A stretch of 64,000 nt of DNA from HdN1 sp964473645 (lineage in GTDB: Bacteria > Pseudomonadota > Gammaproteobacteria > Pseudomonadales > Ketobacteraceae): the NCBI GenBank assembly GCA_964473645.1, contig CAYYPW010000006.1:1-64000 (forward strand). Reading direction: 5' to 3'. The notes under the pieces are model-generated. The model was not told where the DNA came from. It saw nothing but the letters and a program-made list of their open reading frames with translations, and ran no database searches. This document shows, piece after piece, positions 17,769-27,352 of the stretch. A program made the translations under genes and the position numbers. Positions within the stretch are counted from its first letter, which is position 1, and every line of letters begins with the position of its first letter.

Positions 17769-19456
17769 GGGGTGCTCCTGGAGATTTTTTTGTTGGTTTT
17801 TTTTGATGATACTTTTTCGCTGACCGCGTTGACGTTCGCTGATTTTTTGTTGCTTGTCATTTCACTGCTCGGGGTATGGCTGCTCTTATTATCTAATGTC
17901 GCTTGATCGAATGTGGATTGATCGTATGAGGACTGTTTGCTGGTGACTTTGTCGTGGGCCGTTTTGTGGCTGCCTTGTTGGGCTGTCGCGGGGTAACGGC
18001 TTTTGGTGCGTTTGCGGGCGTCGATGGCGAGTTGGTAGGCCGTTTCGTAGGTGGTGGCGCTTTTTTCCCAGCTGAAATCCTGGCGCATGGCATGCATTTG
18101 AAACTGTGCCCATTCGGCTTTGTTGGCAAAGTGGGTCATGGCGCGGGCGATGGCTGCGCGTAAACTGTCGGTGGTCACGTCTGAAAATACAAAACCTGTG
18201 CCGAGGTCGCCTGCTTTGGCGGCTTCGTCTACGTCGACGACGGTATCGGCGAGGCCGCCGGTGTGGCGTACGATGGGTAAGGTGCCATAACGCAAACTAT
18301 AAAGTTGATTGAGACCGCAGGGTTCGTAGCGGGAGGCCATGACGAATACGTCGGCGCCGGCTTCGATGCGGTGGGCGAGTCCTTCATCATAGCCGGTGGT
18401 AACGCTTAATATGCGGGGCAGTCGTTTGGCGAGTTTGGCAAGTTCCAGTTCGAACCAGTGATCGCCTGTGCCCAGTATGACCCATTGGATGGGTTTGTTG
18501 CGCAGGGCTTCGATGAGAGGCATGACGGCATCTATGCCTTTTTGGTGAACCAAGCGACTCACCAGCCCAACAACCATACATTTGTCGTTACACGGTAAAC
18601 CCAGGGTGCGCTGTAAAAAATGTTTATTGTCTTGTTTTCTGATGAGGCTATCGATTCCATAGCGCTGAATCAGGTAAGGGTCTTGGCGTGGGTCCCATAA
18701 CGCGTAATCTGCGCCGTTTAGTATGCCCTGCAATTTGGGCTGGTAATAGCTCAGTACTCCTTCGAGACCGCAGCCAAATTCCGGGGTGAGGATTTCTTTG
18801 GCGTAGGAAGGGCTTACGGTGGTCAGTTGATCAGAAAAAACGATGCCGGCTTTGAGAAAAGATACTTTCCCATAGAATTCCATTGCATCAGGAGACCACC
18901 ATTTTTCGGGTAGCCATAAGCCTTCGAATTCGTGGCGAGTAAAGTTGCCCTGGTAAGCGAGATTGTGGATGGTGAACAGGGAGGGTGTTGGCTTTTTTTC
19001 CAGTGACATTAGTGCCGGAACCAGTCCGGTTTGCCAGTCGTTGCAATGAATGATGTCGAAGCCGTCGCCCCACCCCGCGCGTCCACTGGCGAGTTCGTAA
19101 ATCACGCGGCAGAATTGCGCGAAACGCTGGGCGTTATCGTCCCAATCGCGTTTGAAGGTGTCTTGATAAGCGCCTCCGTTGCGGTCAAAAAGCGCAGGGC
19201 AATCCACAACCCACAAACGGATATTGTCACGCATGGTTTCCAGCAGGCGCACAGAATGCCAAAGGCCAAATCCCGAGATGACGCATTCTCGCTGTACTTC
19301 ATTCAGCTGTGCCAATACCGCTCGATAACCGGGCAGTATGACCGTGACCTGATGACCTCGTGACGCCAGCGCGTGCGTCAGGCTGGCCGACACATCTGCA
19401 AGACCGCCGGTCTTTAGCAAGGGGAAATATTCGCTTGTGGCAAAAAGGATGCGCAT
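17765..19456 (-). CDS. glgA: Glycogen synthase (ADP-glucose type)
   Basis: This GT5 glucosyltransferase of 563 aa elongates glycogen from ADP-glucose. The ADP-glucose site KTGGLADVSASL lies near the N-terminus, IHCNDWQTGLVPA in the first lobe, and the C-terminal lobe has YEPCGLNQLYSLRYGTLP and RHTGGLADTVVD. The ATG at MRILFATSEYFPL is used; a TTG 9 nt upstream is less likely. Typical GlgA is about 475-500 aa. The last 80 or so residues here form a Ser/Thr/Lys-rich low-complexity tail without family match. The gene follows glgB by 16 nt on the same strand. Confidence 0.95.
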   Translation of the reverse strand: MRILFATSEYFPLLKTGGLADVSASLTHALASRGHQVTVILPGYRAVLAQLNEVQRECVISGFGLWHSVRLLETMRDNIRLWVVDCPALFDRNGGAYQDTFKRDWDDNAQRFAQFCRVIYELASGRAGWGDGFDIIHCNDWQTGLVPALMSLEKKPTPSLFTIHNLAYQGNFTRHEFEGLWLPEKWWSPDAMEFYGKVSFLKAGIVFSDQLTTVSPSYAKEILTPEFGCGLEGVLSYYQPKLQGILNGADYALWDPRQDPYLIQRYGIDSLIRKQDNKHFLQRTLGLPCNDKCMVVGLVSRLVHQKGIDAVMPLIEALRNKPIQWVILGTGDHWFELELAKLAKRLPRILSVTTGYDEGLAHRIEAGADVFVMASRYEPCGLNQLYSLRYGTLPIVRHTGGLADTVVDVDEAAKAGDLGTGFVFSDVTTDSLRAAIARAMTHFANKAEWAQFQMHAMRQDFSWEKSATTYETAYQLAIDARKRTKSRYPATAQQGSHKTAHDKVTSKQSSYDQSTFDQATLDNKSSHTPSSEMTSNKKSANVNAVSEKVSSKKTNKKISRSTP

Positions 19457-19472
19457 ATACGCCAAGCCTCAA

Positions 19473-21641
19473 TCAATCCATGGAGTCTCTGATAAATATC
19501 AAGCCCGCTAACGGCGGCACTGTCAGTACCACGCTTTGACTGTAGGCCTGATGACGAACCGGCTCGGAATAAATTACGGGCGCATTTCCCACATTACTGC
19601 CTCCATAATACATGGAGTCAGAATTGAGCAGTTCGCGATAACGCCCAGCATGCGGGACACCAATGCGATACCCGTTGCGCGGCACTGGCGTAAAATTAAG
19701 TACCACCATAATTTGCTGGTGATCGCCATGTCGCAAAAAACTGATAATGGATTGTTCATGGTCATGACAATCCAGCCACTGAAATCCGCAAGCGTCGAAA
19801 TCATGGCGATGCAGTGCCGGCAAACTGCGATAAAGCCGATTAAGATCCCGCACCAAACCTTGCATGCCACGATGACGAGAGTCCTGCAGTCGCCACCACT
19901 CAAGACTGGTATCGAAATTCCATTCACCAACCTGGGCTATTTCACTGCCCATGAAAAGCAGTTTTTTACCCGGGTGAGCAAAAAAATACACCATTAGCGT
20001 GCGCAGATTGGCGTAACGTTGCCACTCATCCCCTGGCATTTTAGAGAGCAAGCTGGCTTTTCCGTGCACCACTTCGTCATGCGACAAGGGCAAGACAAAA
20101 TTCTCGCTGAACGCATACATCATGCTAAACGTCAGCTGTTCATGATGATACTTGCGGTAGATGGTATCCCTCGCGATATAACTCAAGGTATCGTTCATCC
20201 AGCCCATATTCCATTTCATGGTAAAACCAAGACCGCCCGCGTAGACCGGACGTGACACTTGTGGCCACGAGGTAGATTCTTCGGCAATGACCATGACGCC
20301 AGGATGGCGTTCATGCATGAGTACGTTAAGGCGTTTCAGAAATTCAATGGCTTCGAGATTTTCATTGCCACCCCATTGATTGGGTGTCCATTCGCCCGCG
20401 TCACGCGAATAATCGAGATAAAGCATCGAGGCGACAGCATCCACCCGTAAACCATCGACATGAAATTCGCGCAACCAAAAATCGGCGCTCGACAAAAGAA
20501 AATTAATAACCTCGCGCCGCCCGTAATTGAAGATCAATGTTCCCCAATCGCGATGTTCGCCCTTTCGCGGGTCTTCGTGTTCATATAATGCAGTACCATC
20601 GAAACGCGCCAATCCGTGCTCATCTTTGGGAAAATGTCCTGGCACCCAATCCAGAATGACGCCAATCCCTTGCTGATGCATGTGATCGACAAAATAGCGA
20701 AAATCATCTGGCGTACCAAAACGGCTGGTGGGTGCAAAATATCCACAAACCTGATACCCCCAGGAACCATCAAAAGGAAATTCTGTCACGGGCAATAATT
20801 GTACGTGCGTAAACGCATGATCCTTCACATAACGCGCCAGCTCATGGGCCAACGTGCGATAATCGAGCCACTGACCTTGCTCATTTTTTTTCCATGATCC
20901 TAAATGCACTTCATAAATTGACAATGGGGCATGCTGAAAATTCTGTTGCTCACGCGCCCGCATCCACACGCTGTCTTGCCAATCGTGAAGTGGAATCGGT
21001 GCAACCACCCCCGCGGTATCCGGCCGCATGCGGAATAACTGCCCATAAGGATCACTTTTTAGAACGCGACTCGAACCTGGCTGGCTCACTATTTCATACT
21101 TATAAAGAACGCCCGGCTCCACGCCAGGAATAAATAGCTCCCAAATGCCAGAATCACCGCGATTGCGCATGCCGTGCTGGCGTCCATCCCAATGATTAAA
21201 ATCGCCGACCACGCTAACGCGACGCGCATTGGGCGCCCAAACAGTGAAGCGCACACCGGCTATGCCATCGATAACCCGAAGATGTGCGCCTAAAAACGTG
21301 TATGCATCAGGTACTTCGGTTTGACCAAAAGCAGATAATTGGTCAAGGGCAAGATCAGGTAAAAAACTGTATGCATCAACAACGGTATGGGTAGGCGCCT
21401 CGGTATAGTGCGCGACCACCTGCGGGTGCATTACCGTTTCACGTGCACTGCCCTGCCATTCAAAAACACCTTCGGCTGTTTTATGCATGGCACAGAATCC
21501 CGCCGACGTTTCAAACTGAACGTGTATCGCTGCAGGACGATAGGCGCGATAAAACGCTTGATCATTTTGAAACTTATAACCCAATACAGAAAACGGGTCA
21601 TGATATCCCTGGGCCAAAAACAAGGCCAATGCCTCTTGCAT
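19473..21641 (-). CDS. glgB: 1,4-alpha-glucan branching enzyme
   Basis: This GH13 enzyme of 722 aa introduces alpha-1,6 branches into glycogen. An N-terminal early-set region and a CBM48 (VRFTVWAPNARRVSVVGDFN) precede the catalytic barrel. The nucleophile is in FHVDGLRVDAVASM, the acid/base Glu in VMVIAEESTSWP, and the third acid in LPLSHDEVVHGK. The length is normal for GlgB. It is the first gene of the minus-strand operon and faces glgC across a 279-bp divergent region with two palindromes. Confidence 0.97.
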   Translation of the reverse strand: MQEALALFLAQGYHDPFSVLGYKFQNDQAFYRAYRPAAIHVQFETSAGFCAMHKTAEGVFEWQGSARETVMHPQVVAHYTEAPTHTVVDAYSFLPDLALDQLSAFGQTEVPDAYTFLGAHLRVIDGIAGVRFTVWAPNARRVSVVGDFNHWDGRQHGMRNRGDSGIWELFIPGVEPGVLYKYEIVSQPGSSRVLKSDPYGQLFRMRPDTAGVVAPIPLHDWQDSVWMRAREQQNFQHAPLSIYEVHLGSWKKNEQGQWLDYRTLAHELARYVKDHAFTHVQLLPVTEFPFDGSWGYQVCGYFAPTSRFGTPDDFRYFVDHMHQQGIGVILDWVPGHFPKDEHGLARFDGTALYEHEDPRKGEHRDWGTLIFNYGRREVINFLLSSADFWLREFHVDGLRVDAVASMLYLDYSRDAGEWTPNQWGGNENLEAIEFLKRLNVLMHERHPGVMVIAEESTSWPQVSRPVYAGGLGFTMKWNMGWMNDTLSYIARDTIYRKYHHEQLTFSMMYAFSENFVLPLSHDEVVHGKASLLSKMPGDEWQRYANLRTLMVYFFAHPGKKLLFMGSEIAQVGEWNFDTSLEWWRLQDSRHRGMQGLVRDLNRLYRSLPALHRHDFDACGFQWLDCHDHEQSIISFLRHGDHQQIMVVLNFTPVPRNGYRIGVPHAGRYRELLNSDSMYYGGSNVGNAPVIYSEPVRHQAYSQSVVLTVPPLAGLIFIRDSMD

Positions 21642-21710
21642 GTGATCAGTTGCCTATCGCGTATTTAAATTCATCATGTGTTTCATTGTCTGCTGCGATT
21701 GATGTAGATC

Positions 21711-21722
21711 GCAACCGGTTGC
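21711..21722. promoter_or_regulatory. LacI/GalR-type operator-like palindrome
   Basis: The perfect 12-bp palindrome gcaaccggttgc lies about 70 nt upstream of glgB in the glgB/glgC divergent region. The central CpG and flanking AA...TT match the general AANCGNTT operator form of LacI-family regulators. No lacI-family gene is in the window. Regulation is inference. Confidence 0.5.
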
Positions 21723-21762
21723 ATCAAGTTTTATAACAGTTTTTCACGCCATCGATTCAGCA

Positions 21763-21776
21763 TTGACACATGTCAA
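21763..21776. promoter_or_regulatory. Inverted repeat TTGACA-2-TGTCAA
   Basis: A 14-bp dyad with 6-bp arms carries a consensus -35 hexamer on both strands, between glgB and glgC. No good -10 lies at 16-18 bp on either side, so it may be an operator rather than a promoter. Confidence 0.35.
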
Positions 21777-21920
21777 CACAACCACATTCAAGATTGATAG
21801 TCTGCCGTTACGTCTGCTCATGGTCAGTATCACGTTATTAAGCTTTTGCGTGCAAAAAAAGAATAATTGAAACAAAACGCAGGCAAACTGGAAAAAGACG
21901 CTTGATATCAGGGGAATACG

Positions 21921-23186
21921 ATGACCTATCCAGCAACAGGAAGTAGACCGTCTCCAACCGAAGAGACTATTGCTTTGATTCTTGCCGGAGGCGCTGGCAC
22001 CCGACTGCATTCTTTGACCCGCCATCACGCCAAACCCGCCATTTATTTCGCAGGCAAATATCGGGCCATCGATTTCTCTTTGTCGAACTGCCTACATTCA
22101 GGGATTAGACGTGTCAGCATCATGACACAGTACAAGTCACATTCATTAAATTTGCATATTCAACAGGGATGGGGATTCTTGCGCCCCGAAGCGAATGAAT
22201 ATGTCGAACTCATCCCTGCGCAGCAACGCATAGGTGGCCAGTGGTATGAGGGAACCGCCGATGCGGTCTATCAGAATATAGATATCATGTCGGCTCAAAA
22301 CCCGCGCTATGTCGTTGTCCTTGCCGGTGACCATATTTATAAAATGGATTATCGGCCAATGTTACAGCAACATATTCGAACCCAGTCGGATATGACTATC
22401 GCCTGCCTTGAGGTGCCAGTAGCAGAGGCGCGGGAGTACGGTGTACTGGAAACTGACGGGGCACAACGCATCATTGGTTTTGAGGAAAAACCGCGAAACC
22501 CCAAACCGATGCCTGACCAACCTGCCAACGCCTTGGCATCCATGGGCATCTATATTTTCAACTGGTTGTTTTTACGAAAAATTCTGATACTTGATGCCGC
22601 CAATGCACGTTCTCAGCATGATTTCGGCAAAGACATCATTCCGAACTGGCTAAACCAAGCACACTTGAGCGCATATCGTTTTCGTAACGCCAATAACAGC
22701 GCGCCGGGGTATTGGCGTGATATTGGCACTATCGATGCTTACTTTGATACACACATGGATTTGCTGCAAAAAAATCCACCCATTGACTTGTACGACCGCA
22801 CCTGGCCCATTTTGAGTTATTCCCCCACCTTGCCACCGGCACAATTTGTGCACGACGATGACAATCGCAGAGGTATGGCCATCGACTCGATGGTTTGTGA
22901 TGGCGTTATGATTACAGGGGCTCGTGTCAGAAAAAGCGTTATTTCGGCGAACGTTCGAATCGACAGCTATTCTCAGCTGGAACGCTGTGTCATTTTACCC
23001 AACGTAGAAATTGGCCGTCATTGCAAGTTGCGAAATGTCATCGTCGACCGCAATTGTAAAATCCCTGCGGGGACGGTGATCGGCTACGAACCAAAACGCG
23101 ATGACAATCAATATATCGTGTCAGCCAAGGGCATCACCCTGATCTCTGATGATCCGCTGACACATTCCATGGTTAATGTTGCCTGA
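21921..23186 (+). CDS. glgC: Glucose-1-phosphate adenylyltransferase
   Basis: This ADP-glucose pyrophosphorylase of 421 aa makes the glucosyl donor for GlgA from glucose-1-phosphate and ATP. The nucleotide loop is LAGGAGTRLHSLT, followed by KPAIYFAGKYRAIDF. The sugar-phosphate site is FEEKP and GIYIFN, and a C-terminal left-handed beta-helix covers about 300-410. The N-terminal basic stretch seen in allosteric bacterial GlgC is present (TRHHAKPA), so effector control by glycolytic intermediates is expected. A ggggaat ribosome site precedes the ATG. It is transcribed away from glgB and towards malQ. Confidence 0.97.
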   Translation: MTYPATGSRPSPTEETIALILAGGAGTRLHSLTRHHAKPAIYFAGKYRAIDFSLSNCLHSGIRRVSIMTQYKSHSLNLHIQQGWGFLRPEANEYVELIPAQQRIGGQWYEGTADAVYQNIDIMSAQNPRYVVVLAGDHIYKMDYRPMLQQHIRTQSDMTIACLEVPVAEAREYGVLETDGAQRIIGFEEKPRNPKPMPDQPANALASMGIYIFNWLFLRKILILDAANARSQHDFGKDIIPNWLNQAHLSAYRFRNANNSAPGYWRDIGTIDAYFDTHMDLLQKNPPIDLYDRTWPILSYSPTLPPAQFVHDDDNRRGMAIDSMVCDGVMITGARVRKSVISANVRIDSYSQLERCVILPNVEIGRHCKLRNVIVDRNCKIPAGTVIGYEPKRDDNQYIVSAKGITLISDDPLTHSMVNVA

Positions 23187-23205
23187 GGGGCAACGGGTGG
23201 GCTTT

Positions 23206-24669
23206 ATGGTGTTGACAAATTCCCGTTGTGCGGGCGTGCTGGCGCATCCCTCCTCTCTCCCGGGTCGCCAGGCACAGGGAGCGCTAGGGCAAGACACCCT
23301 TAATTTTCTGGATTTTCTGCATGCCGCAGGGTTCACACTTTGGCAAATTCTGCCGCTAGGACCGGTAGACCAAACAGGGAGCCCCTATAACAGTGCATCT
23401 GCATTTGCAGGTGACGCACGTCTTGTCTGTCATGAAGAAATGCGTAATCTTGGGCTCACCCCGCCCACGCCCCTGTTTCCCGATCCTTATCGGCATAACA
23501 TGCCATTGTTCAGCGCGTTTGATCATTTCCGCAATGTGACAGATCATCCGTTCCAACAGCGCGTGATCCAATTTTGTGCAGAACAAGCGCACTGGCTTTA
23601 TGACTATGCGCTATTTTGTGCCATTAAAAATAGCGAAGAAGGACGCGCCTGGAGTGAATGGCCAACCCCCTTGCGCGACCGCGAACCCGCAGCATTGGAA
23701 GCATTTTCGCGCCAGCATCAATTGTTGGTGGATTATTTCTTGTTTGAACAATGCGTCTTTTTCGCGCAATGGCAACAAGTACGTCAGCACGCGCAACAAC
23801 GACAAATTCGTATTCTTGGCGATGTACCGATTTTTGTAGCTTGGGACAGCGCTGATGTCTGGGCACAGCGTGAACTTTTTTTACTGGATGAATCTGGCTT
23901 GCCTAAATGGGTCGCCGGGGTTCCTCCTGATTATTTTTCGCCAGAAGGCCAACATTGGGGTAATCCACTTTATAACTGGCCGCAGCTAAGTGCTACCGGC
24001 TTTGCGTGGTGGTTGGCGCGTATTGAACATGCGCTTACTATGTTTGATCTCGTGCGTATTGATCATTTTCGTGGATTTTGCGCCTGCTGGGAAATTCCCG
24101 CCGCGGCAAAAACGGCTCGCGAAGGCCGATGGGTGGAAGTGCCCGGACGGGAACTCTTTGAGGCATTGCGATTACGCCTGCCGCAGCTGCCCATCATCGC
24201 TGAAGATCTCGGCATTATTACGGAAGACGTAGTTGCTTTGCGGGATGATTTTGCATTACCTGGCATGACGATTCTGCAATTTGCATTTGATGGTTCTACC
24301 CGTAACCCCTATTTGCCGCACAATCACGAACGCAATACTGTGGTGTACACTGGCACCCACGACAACAATACAACCTTGGGTTGGTATGGCGAACTGACCG
24401 ACGAAGAAAAACTGCGCGTGAATAATTATCTCGGCTTTAGCAATGAGCCAATGCCCCGCCCCATGGTGCGTGCGGCGTTGGCATCGGTTGCCCGCACCGC
24501 AGTCTTACCGTTGCAGGATGTGTTGGAAATGGGCGCTGAAGCCCGCATGAATACGCCGGGAACGGAAACAGGTAATTGGCAGTGGCGATGCCAATGGTCG
24601 GACTTCAGCAACGATCTTGCCGAACGCTACCGTAACCTGTTGGCAAGTTACGGCAGATTACCCGCATAA
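23206..24669 (+). CDS. malQ: 4-alpha-glucanotransferase (amylomaltase)
   Basis: This GH77 enzyme of 487 aa disproportionates maltodextrins. The catalytic residues lie in LVRIDHFRGF (nucleophile Asp), PIIAEDLG (acid/base Glu) and YTGTHDNNTTLGW (third Asp). The N-terminal WQILPLGP and Y-N-S-ASAF motifs are typical. The ATG at MVLTNSR is chosen with the upstream ggtggg as ribosome site; a TTG 30 nt further up overlaps glgC. It is 19 nt after glgC and probably co-transcribed. It converges on the phosphorylase gene with an 18-nt gap. Confidence 0.95.
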   Translation: MVLTNSRCAGVLAHPSSLPGRQAQGALGQDTLNFLDFLHAAGFTLWQILPLGPVDQTGSPYNSASAFAGDARLVCHEEMRNLGLTPPTPLFPDPYRHNMPLFSAFDHFRNVTDHPFQQRVIQFCAEQAHWLYDYALFCAIKNSEEGRAWSEWPTPLRDREPAALEAFSRQHQLLVDYFLFEQCVFFAQWQQVRQHAQQRQIRILGDVPIFVAWDSADVWAQRELFLLDESGLPKWVAGVPPDYFSPEGQHWGNPLYNWPQLSATGFAWWLARIEHALTMFDLVRIDHFRGFCACWEIPAAAKTAREGRWVEVPGRELFEALRLRLPQLPIIAEDLGIITEDVVALRDDFALPGMTILQFAFDGSTRNPYLPHNHERNTVVYTGTHDNNTTLGWYGELTDEEKLRVNNYLGFSNEPMPRPMVRAALASVARTAVLPLQDVLEMGAEARMNTPGTETGNWQWRCQWSDFSNDLAERYRNLLASYGRLPA

Positions 24670-24687
24670 AAGAATCTCTGGCATCAT

Positions 24688-27249
24688 TCACAGCCAGAGC
24701 ATGCAACCTACTTCAAACCGTTGACCCAACAAGGGGCTGTAAGGGTACATTCGCAAAGAATAATGCAACAATCCCGGCTCGGCAACATTGGTATCCAAAC
24801 CAAACAATGCTCTGCCGTCATTCATGTGATTGAGAAAAACGAAGGTGAAACAGGCGTGACGTTCAAAATCAGCGCCCGTGAGTTCACGCCCCAGCAAACA
24901 ATCAATGGTGATGTCTTGCGGATCCAAGCCATTGAGGGATACGGCGACCTTGATACCAAAAGTTTCGTCACGGAAAATCTGTTCATTGGGCCGCTGTATT
25001 AATTCAACATTCACGCCTGGCCAACAGGAACGTACTTTCGCCTTCCAGGCAGCCAACGATTGCGCATGCGCAAAATGCTGCTCAGTAAGGCGTCGCCCAT
25101 GTTTGGAAGCAGGCGCATAAAAGCCGGTAATGTAGTCCATCACCATGCGTTGCGCATTGAACTGTGGCATCAAGGATTGCATGGCATTTTTGGACTTTTC
25201 AATCCATTGCGGTGAATAACCCAAGTTGTCGCGCTGGTAGTAAATAGGAATAATTTCATTCTCAAGCACTTCGACCAGCTCACGGGATTCTTCCTGGTCA
25301 CGGAAGTCGACTGAAAATTTTTCGTCATGGGGCGTAATCGCCCACCCATTGTTACCGTTATAACCTTCGTCCCACCACCCATCGAGCACACTCAGGTTCA
25401 GAACACCATTAATACCCGCTTTCTGGCCCGAGGTTCCACTGGCTTCCAGTGGATATGCAGGCGTATTCACCCATACATCGACACCGGCGACCAATTTTCG
25501 AGCCAGCGCCACATCATAATTCTCAAGTAAAATGATGCGCCCTTCGAATTCCGGGCTGTGCGCCAACTGATGAATTCGACGTATCAAATCCTGCCCCGGA
25601 AAATCATGAGGGTGCGCCTTGCCGGCAAAAATCATGACCACGGGGCGCTTTGAATCGTTCATCAGCCGCGACAAACGTGCGGGATCACTGAACAACAAGG
25701 TGGCGCGTTTATACGTTGCAAAACGACGAGCAAAACCCAACGTGAGAATATCGGTTTTGGTGTTGCGAACAAACCGTGTCAGTCGACGTATCTGCGATTC
25801 ACTGACGCCGTTACGCCGGTACTGTTGCACGCAGCGCCGATAAACCGAATCCAGCATTTTGGCTTTCAGTGACTGACGAATGCTCCAATAGGTATGGGTG
25901 GGCATTTCTTCAATCCGGTTCCAATACTCTTTATTGAGCAGTTCGGTTCGCCACTCACCGCCATATTGAAGGTCAAACAAATTGGCCCATTCACTGGCCA
26001 GAAATGTAGGCACATGCACGCCGTTGGTCACATAGCGTATCGGGTTTTCGGAGGGAGGCACCTGCGGCCAGATATAAGATTCCATTTCGGAGGCAACCCG
26101 ACCATGGATACGACTCACACCGTTATGAAAGCGTGACCCGCGCAACGCCAACGCAGTCATGTTGAATACACGCTCCCCCATGGGACTGTTGCCCAGAGCA
26201 AGCACGGTTTCTGCTGAAACATTGAATTCCTTTAGATACTCAGAAAAGCAGTACTCAATGAGCGGGTGATCGAATACATCATGACCTGCAGGCACCGGCG
26301 TATGTGTTGTAAACACGGTGCAAGCCGCTACCGCTTCGAGGGCTGCTTCAAAACTCAAGCCATCTTGCTGGATGCATTCCCGGCAACGTTCGAGAATCAT
26401 GAAGGCAGCGTGCCCTTCGTTGATATGCCACACGGTGGGTTTCAAACCCAAGGCTCGCTCTGCTTTTACACCACCAATGCCCAGCACCATCTCTTGCAAC
26501 AAACGATTGGTTTTGTCGCCACCGTATAGTTGGTAGGTAATGCGGCGATCGCTTTCCTGATTGGATTCCAGATCGGTGTCCAGTAACAATAGTGCGATGT
26601 GACCGATATCGGCACGCCAAACCCGAACATGCAAAATGCGGCCGGGTAAAGGGATGGTCACTTCCAGCTTTTTGCCTTGTGAATCTATGACAGGGCGTAT
26701 CGGCAAATCACTGAAATGCGTCTGCGAATAACGAGCAAGCTGATTGCCGTGTTGATCGATTTCCTGGGTAAAATAGCCTTGGCGGTACAGAATCCCGACT
26801 GCGATAAAGGGCAAGCCCAGGTCAGAACAGGCTTTACAATGATCGCCGGCCAAAATGCCCAGCCCACCCGAGTAGAGTGGCACGCTTTCGTGTAAACCAA
26901 ATTCCGCACAGAAATAGGACACGAGATCTTTTTCTTGATCCAGATAACGTGTTACTTTTTTGTTGATCTGGCCATGCAGATAGGAATCATAGGTGGACAC
27001 CACACGCATGTATTCCAGCATAAACACCGGATCATCGGCCGCCGCTTCCAGTTTGCGCTGATCGACACGACGCAGGAATACTTTGGGATTGTGTCCCGTT
27101 GCGTCCCACAAGGCCTTATCAAGACGAAAAAACAGGCCCCGCACCTGTCGGTTCCAGCTATAAATCAGATTGTGAGCAATTTCTTCCAGCCGACTTAATG
27201 CATCAGGTATTTTAGGCTTTACTTCTATGACAAATCGAGTTGGTGTCAT
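24688..27249 (-). CDS. glgP: Alpha-glucan (glycogen) phosphorylase
   Basis: This GT35 enzyme of 853 aa releases glucose-1-phosphate from glycogen. It belongs to the alpha-glucan phosphorylase branch with an N-terminal DUF3417-type region (LEEIAHNLIYSWNRQVRGLF). The PLP lysine lies in EASGTSGQKAGINGVLNLSV, the usual position. The ATG at MTPTRFVIEVKPK is used; an alternative ATG lies 9 nt upstream. It is transcribed away from glucokinase over a 103-bp region with an AAGCGGTT dyad. With malQ and glk it completes glycogen breakdown. Confidence 0.94.
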   Translation of the reverse strand: MTPTRFVIEVKPKIPDALSRLEEIAHNLIYSWNRQVRGLFFRLDKALWDATGHNPKVFLRRVDQRKLEAAADDPVFMLEYMRVVSTYDSYLHGQINKKVTRYLDQEKDLVSYFCAEFGLHESVPLYSGGLGILAGDHCKACSDLGLPFIAVGILYRQGYFTQEIDQHGNQLARYSQTHFSDLPIRPVIDSQGKKLEVTIPLPGRILHVRVWRADIGHIALLLLDTDLESNQESDRRITYQLYGGDKTNRLLQEMVLGIGGVKAERALGLKPTVWHINEGHAAFMILERCRECIQQDGLSFEAALEAVAACTVFTTHTPVPAGHDVFDHPLIEYCFSEYLKEFNVSAETVLALGNSPMGERVFNMTALALRGSRFHNGVSRIHGRVASEMESYIWPQVPPSENPIRYVTNGVHVPTFLASEWANLFDLQYGGEWRTELLNKEYWNRIEEMPTHTYWSIRQSLKAKMLDSVYRRCVQQYRRNGVSESQIRRLTRFVRNTKTDILTLGFARRFATYKRATLLFSDPARLSRLMNDSKRPVVMIFAGKAHPHDFPGQDLIRRIHQLAHSPEFEGRIILLENYDVALARKLVAGVDVWVNTPAYPLEASGTSGQKAGINGVLNLSVLDGWWDEGYNGNNGWAITPHDEKFSVDFRDQEESRELVEVLENEIIPIYYQRDNLGYSPQWIEKSKNAMQSLMPQFNAQRMVMDYITGFYAPASKHGRRLTEQHFAHAQSLAAWKAKVRSCWPGVNVELIQRPNEQIFRDETFGIKVAVSLNGLDPQDITIDCLLGRELTGADFERHACFTFVFLNHMNDGRALFGLDTNVAEPGLLHYSLRMYPYSPLLGQRFEVGCMLWL

Positions 27250-27300
27250 AATCAACATCTCACAATTAGGCTGGCGCAAGTCACTTTGCTTCGCTACGCA

Positions 27301-27312
27301 TGAAGCGGTTCA
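27301..27312. promoter_or_regulatory. Operator-like dyad between glgP and glk
   Basis: The sequence tgaagcggttca has TGAA...TTCA arms around the core AAGCGGTT, which fits the same AANCGNTT form as the palindrome at 21711. The shared form at two glycogen promoters suggests one regulator, but the match is short. Confidence 0.3.
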
Positions 27313-27352
27313 ATCGAAACTATCAAGATAGCATACGAGGTCATATTTACCC

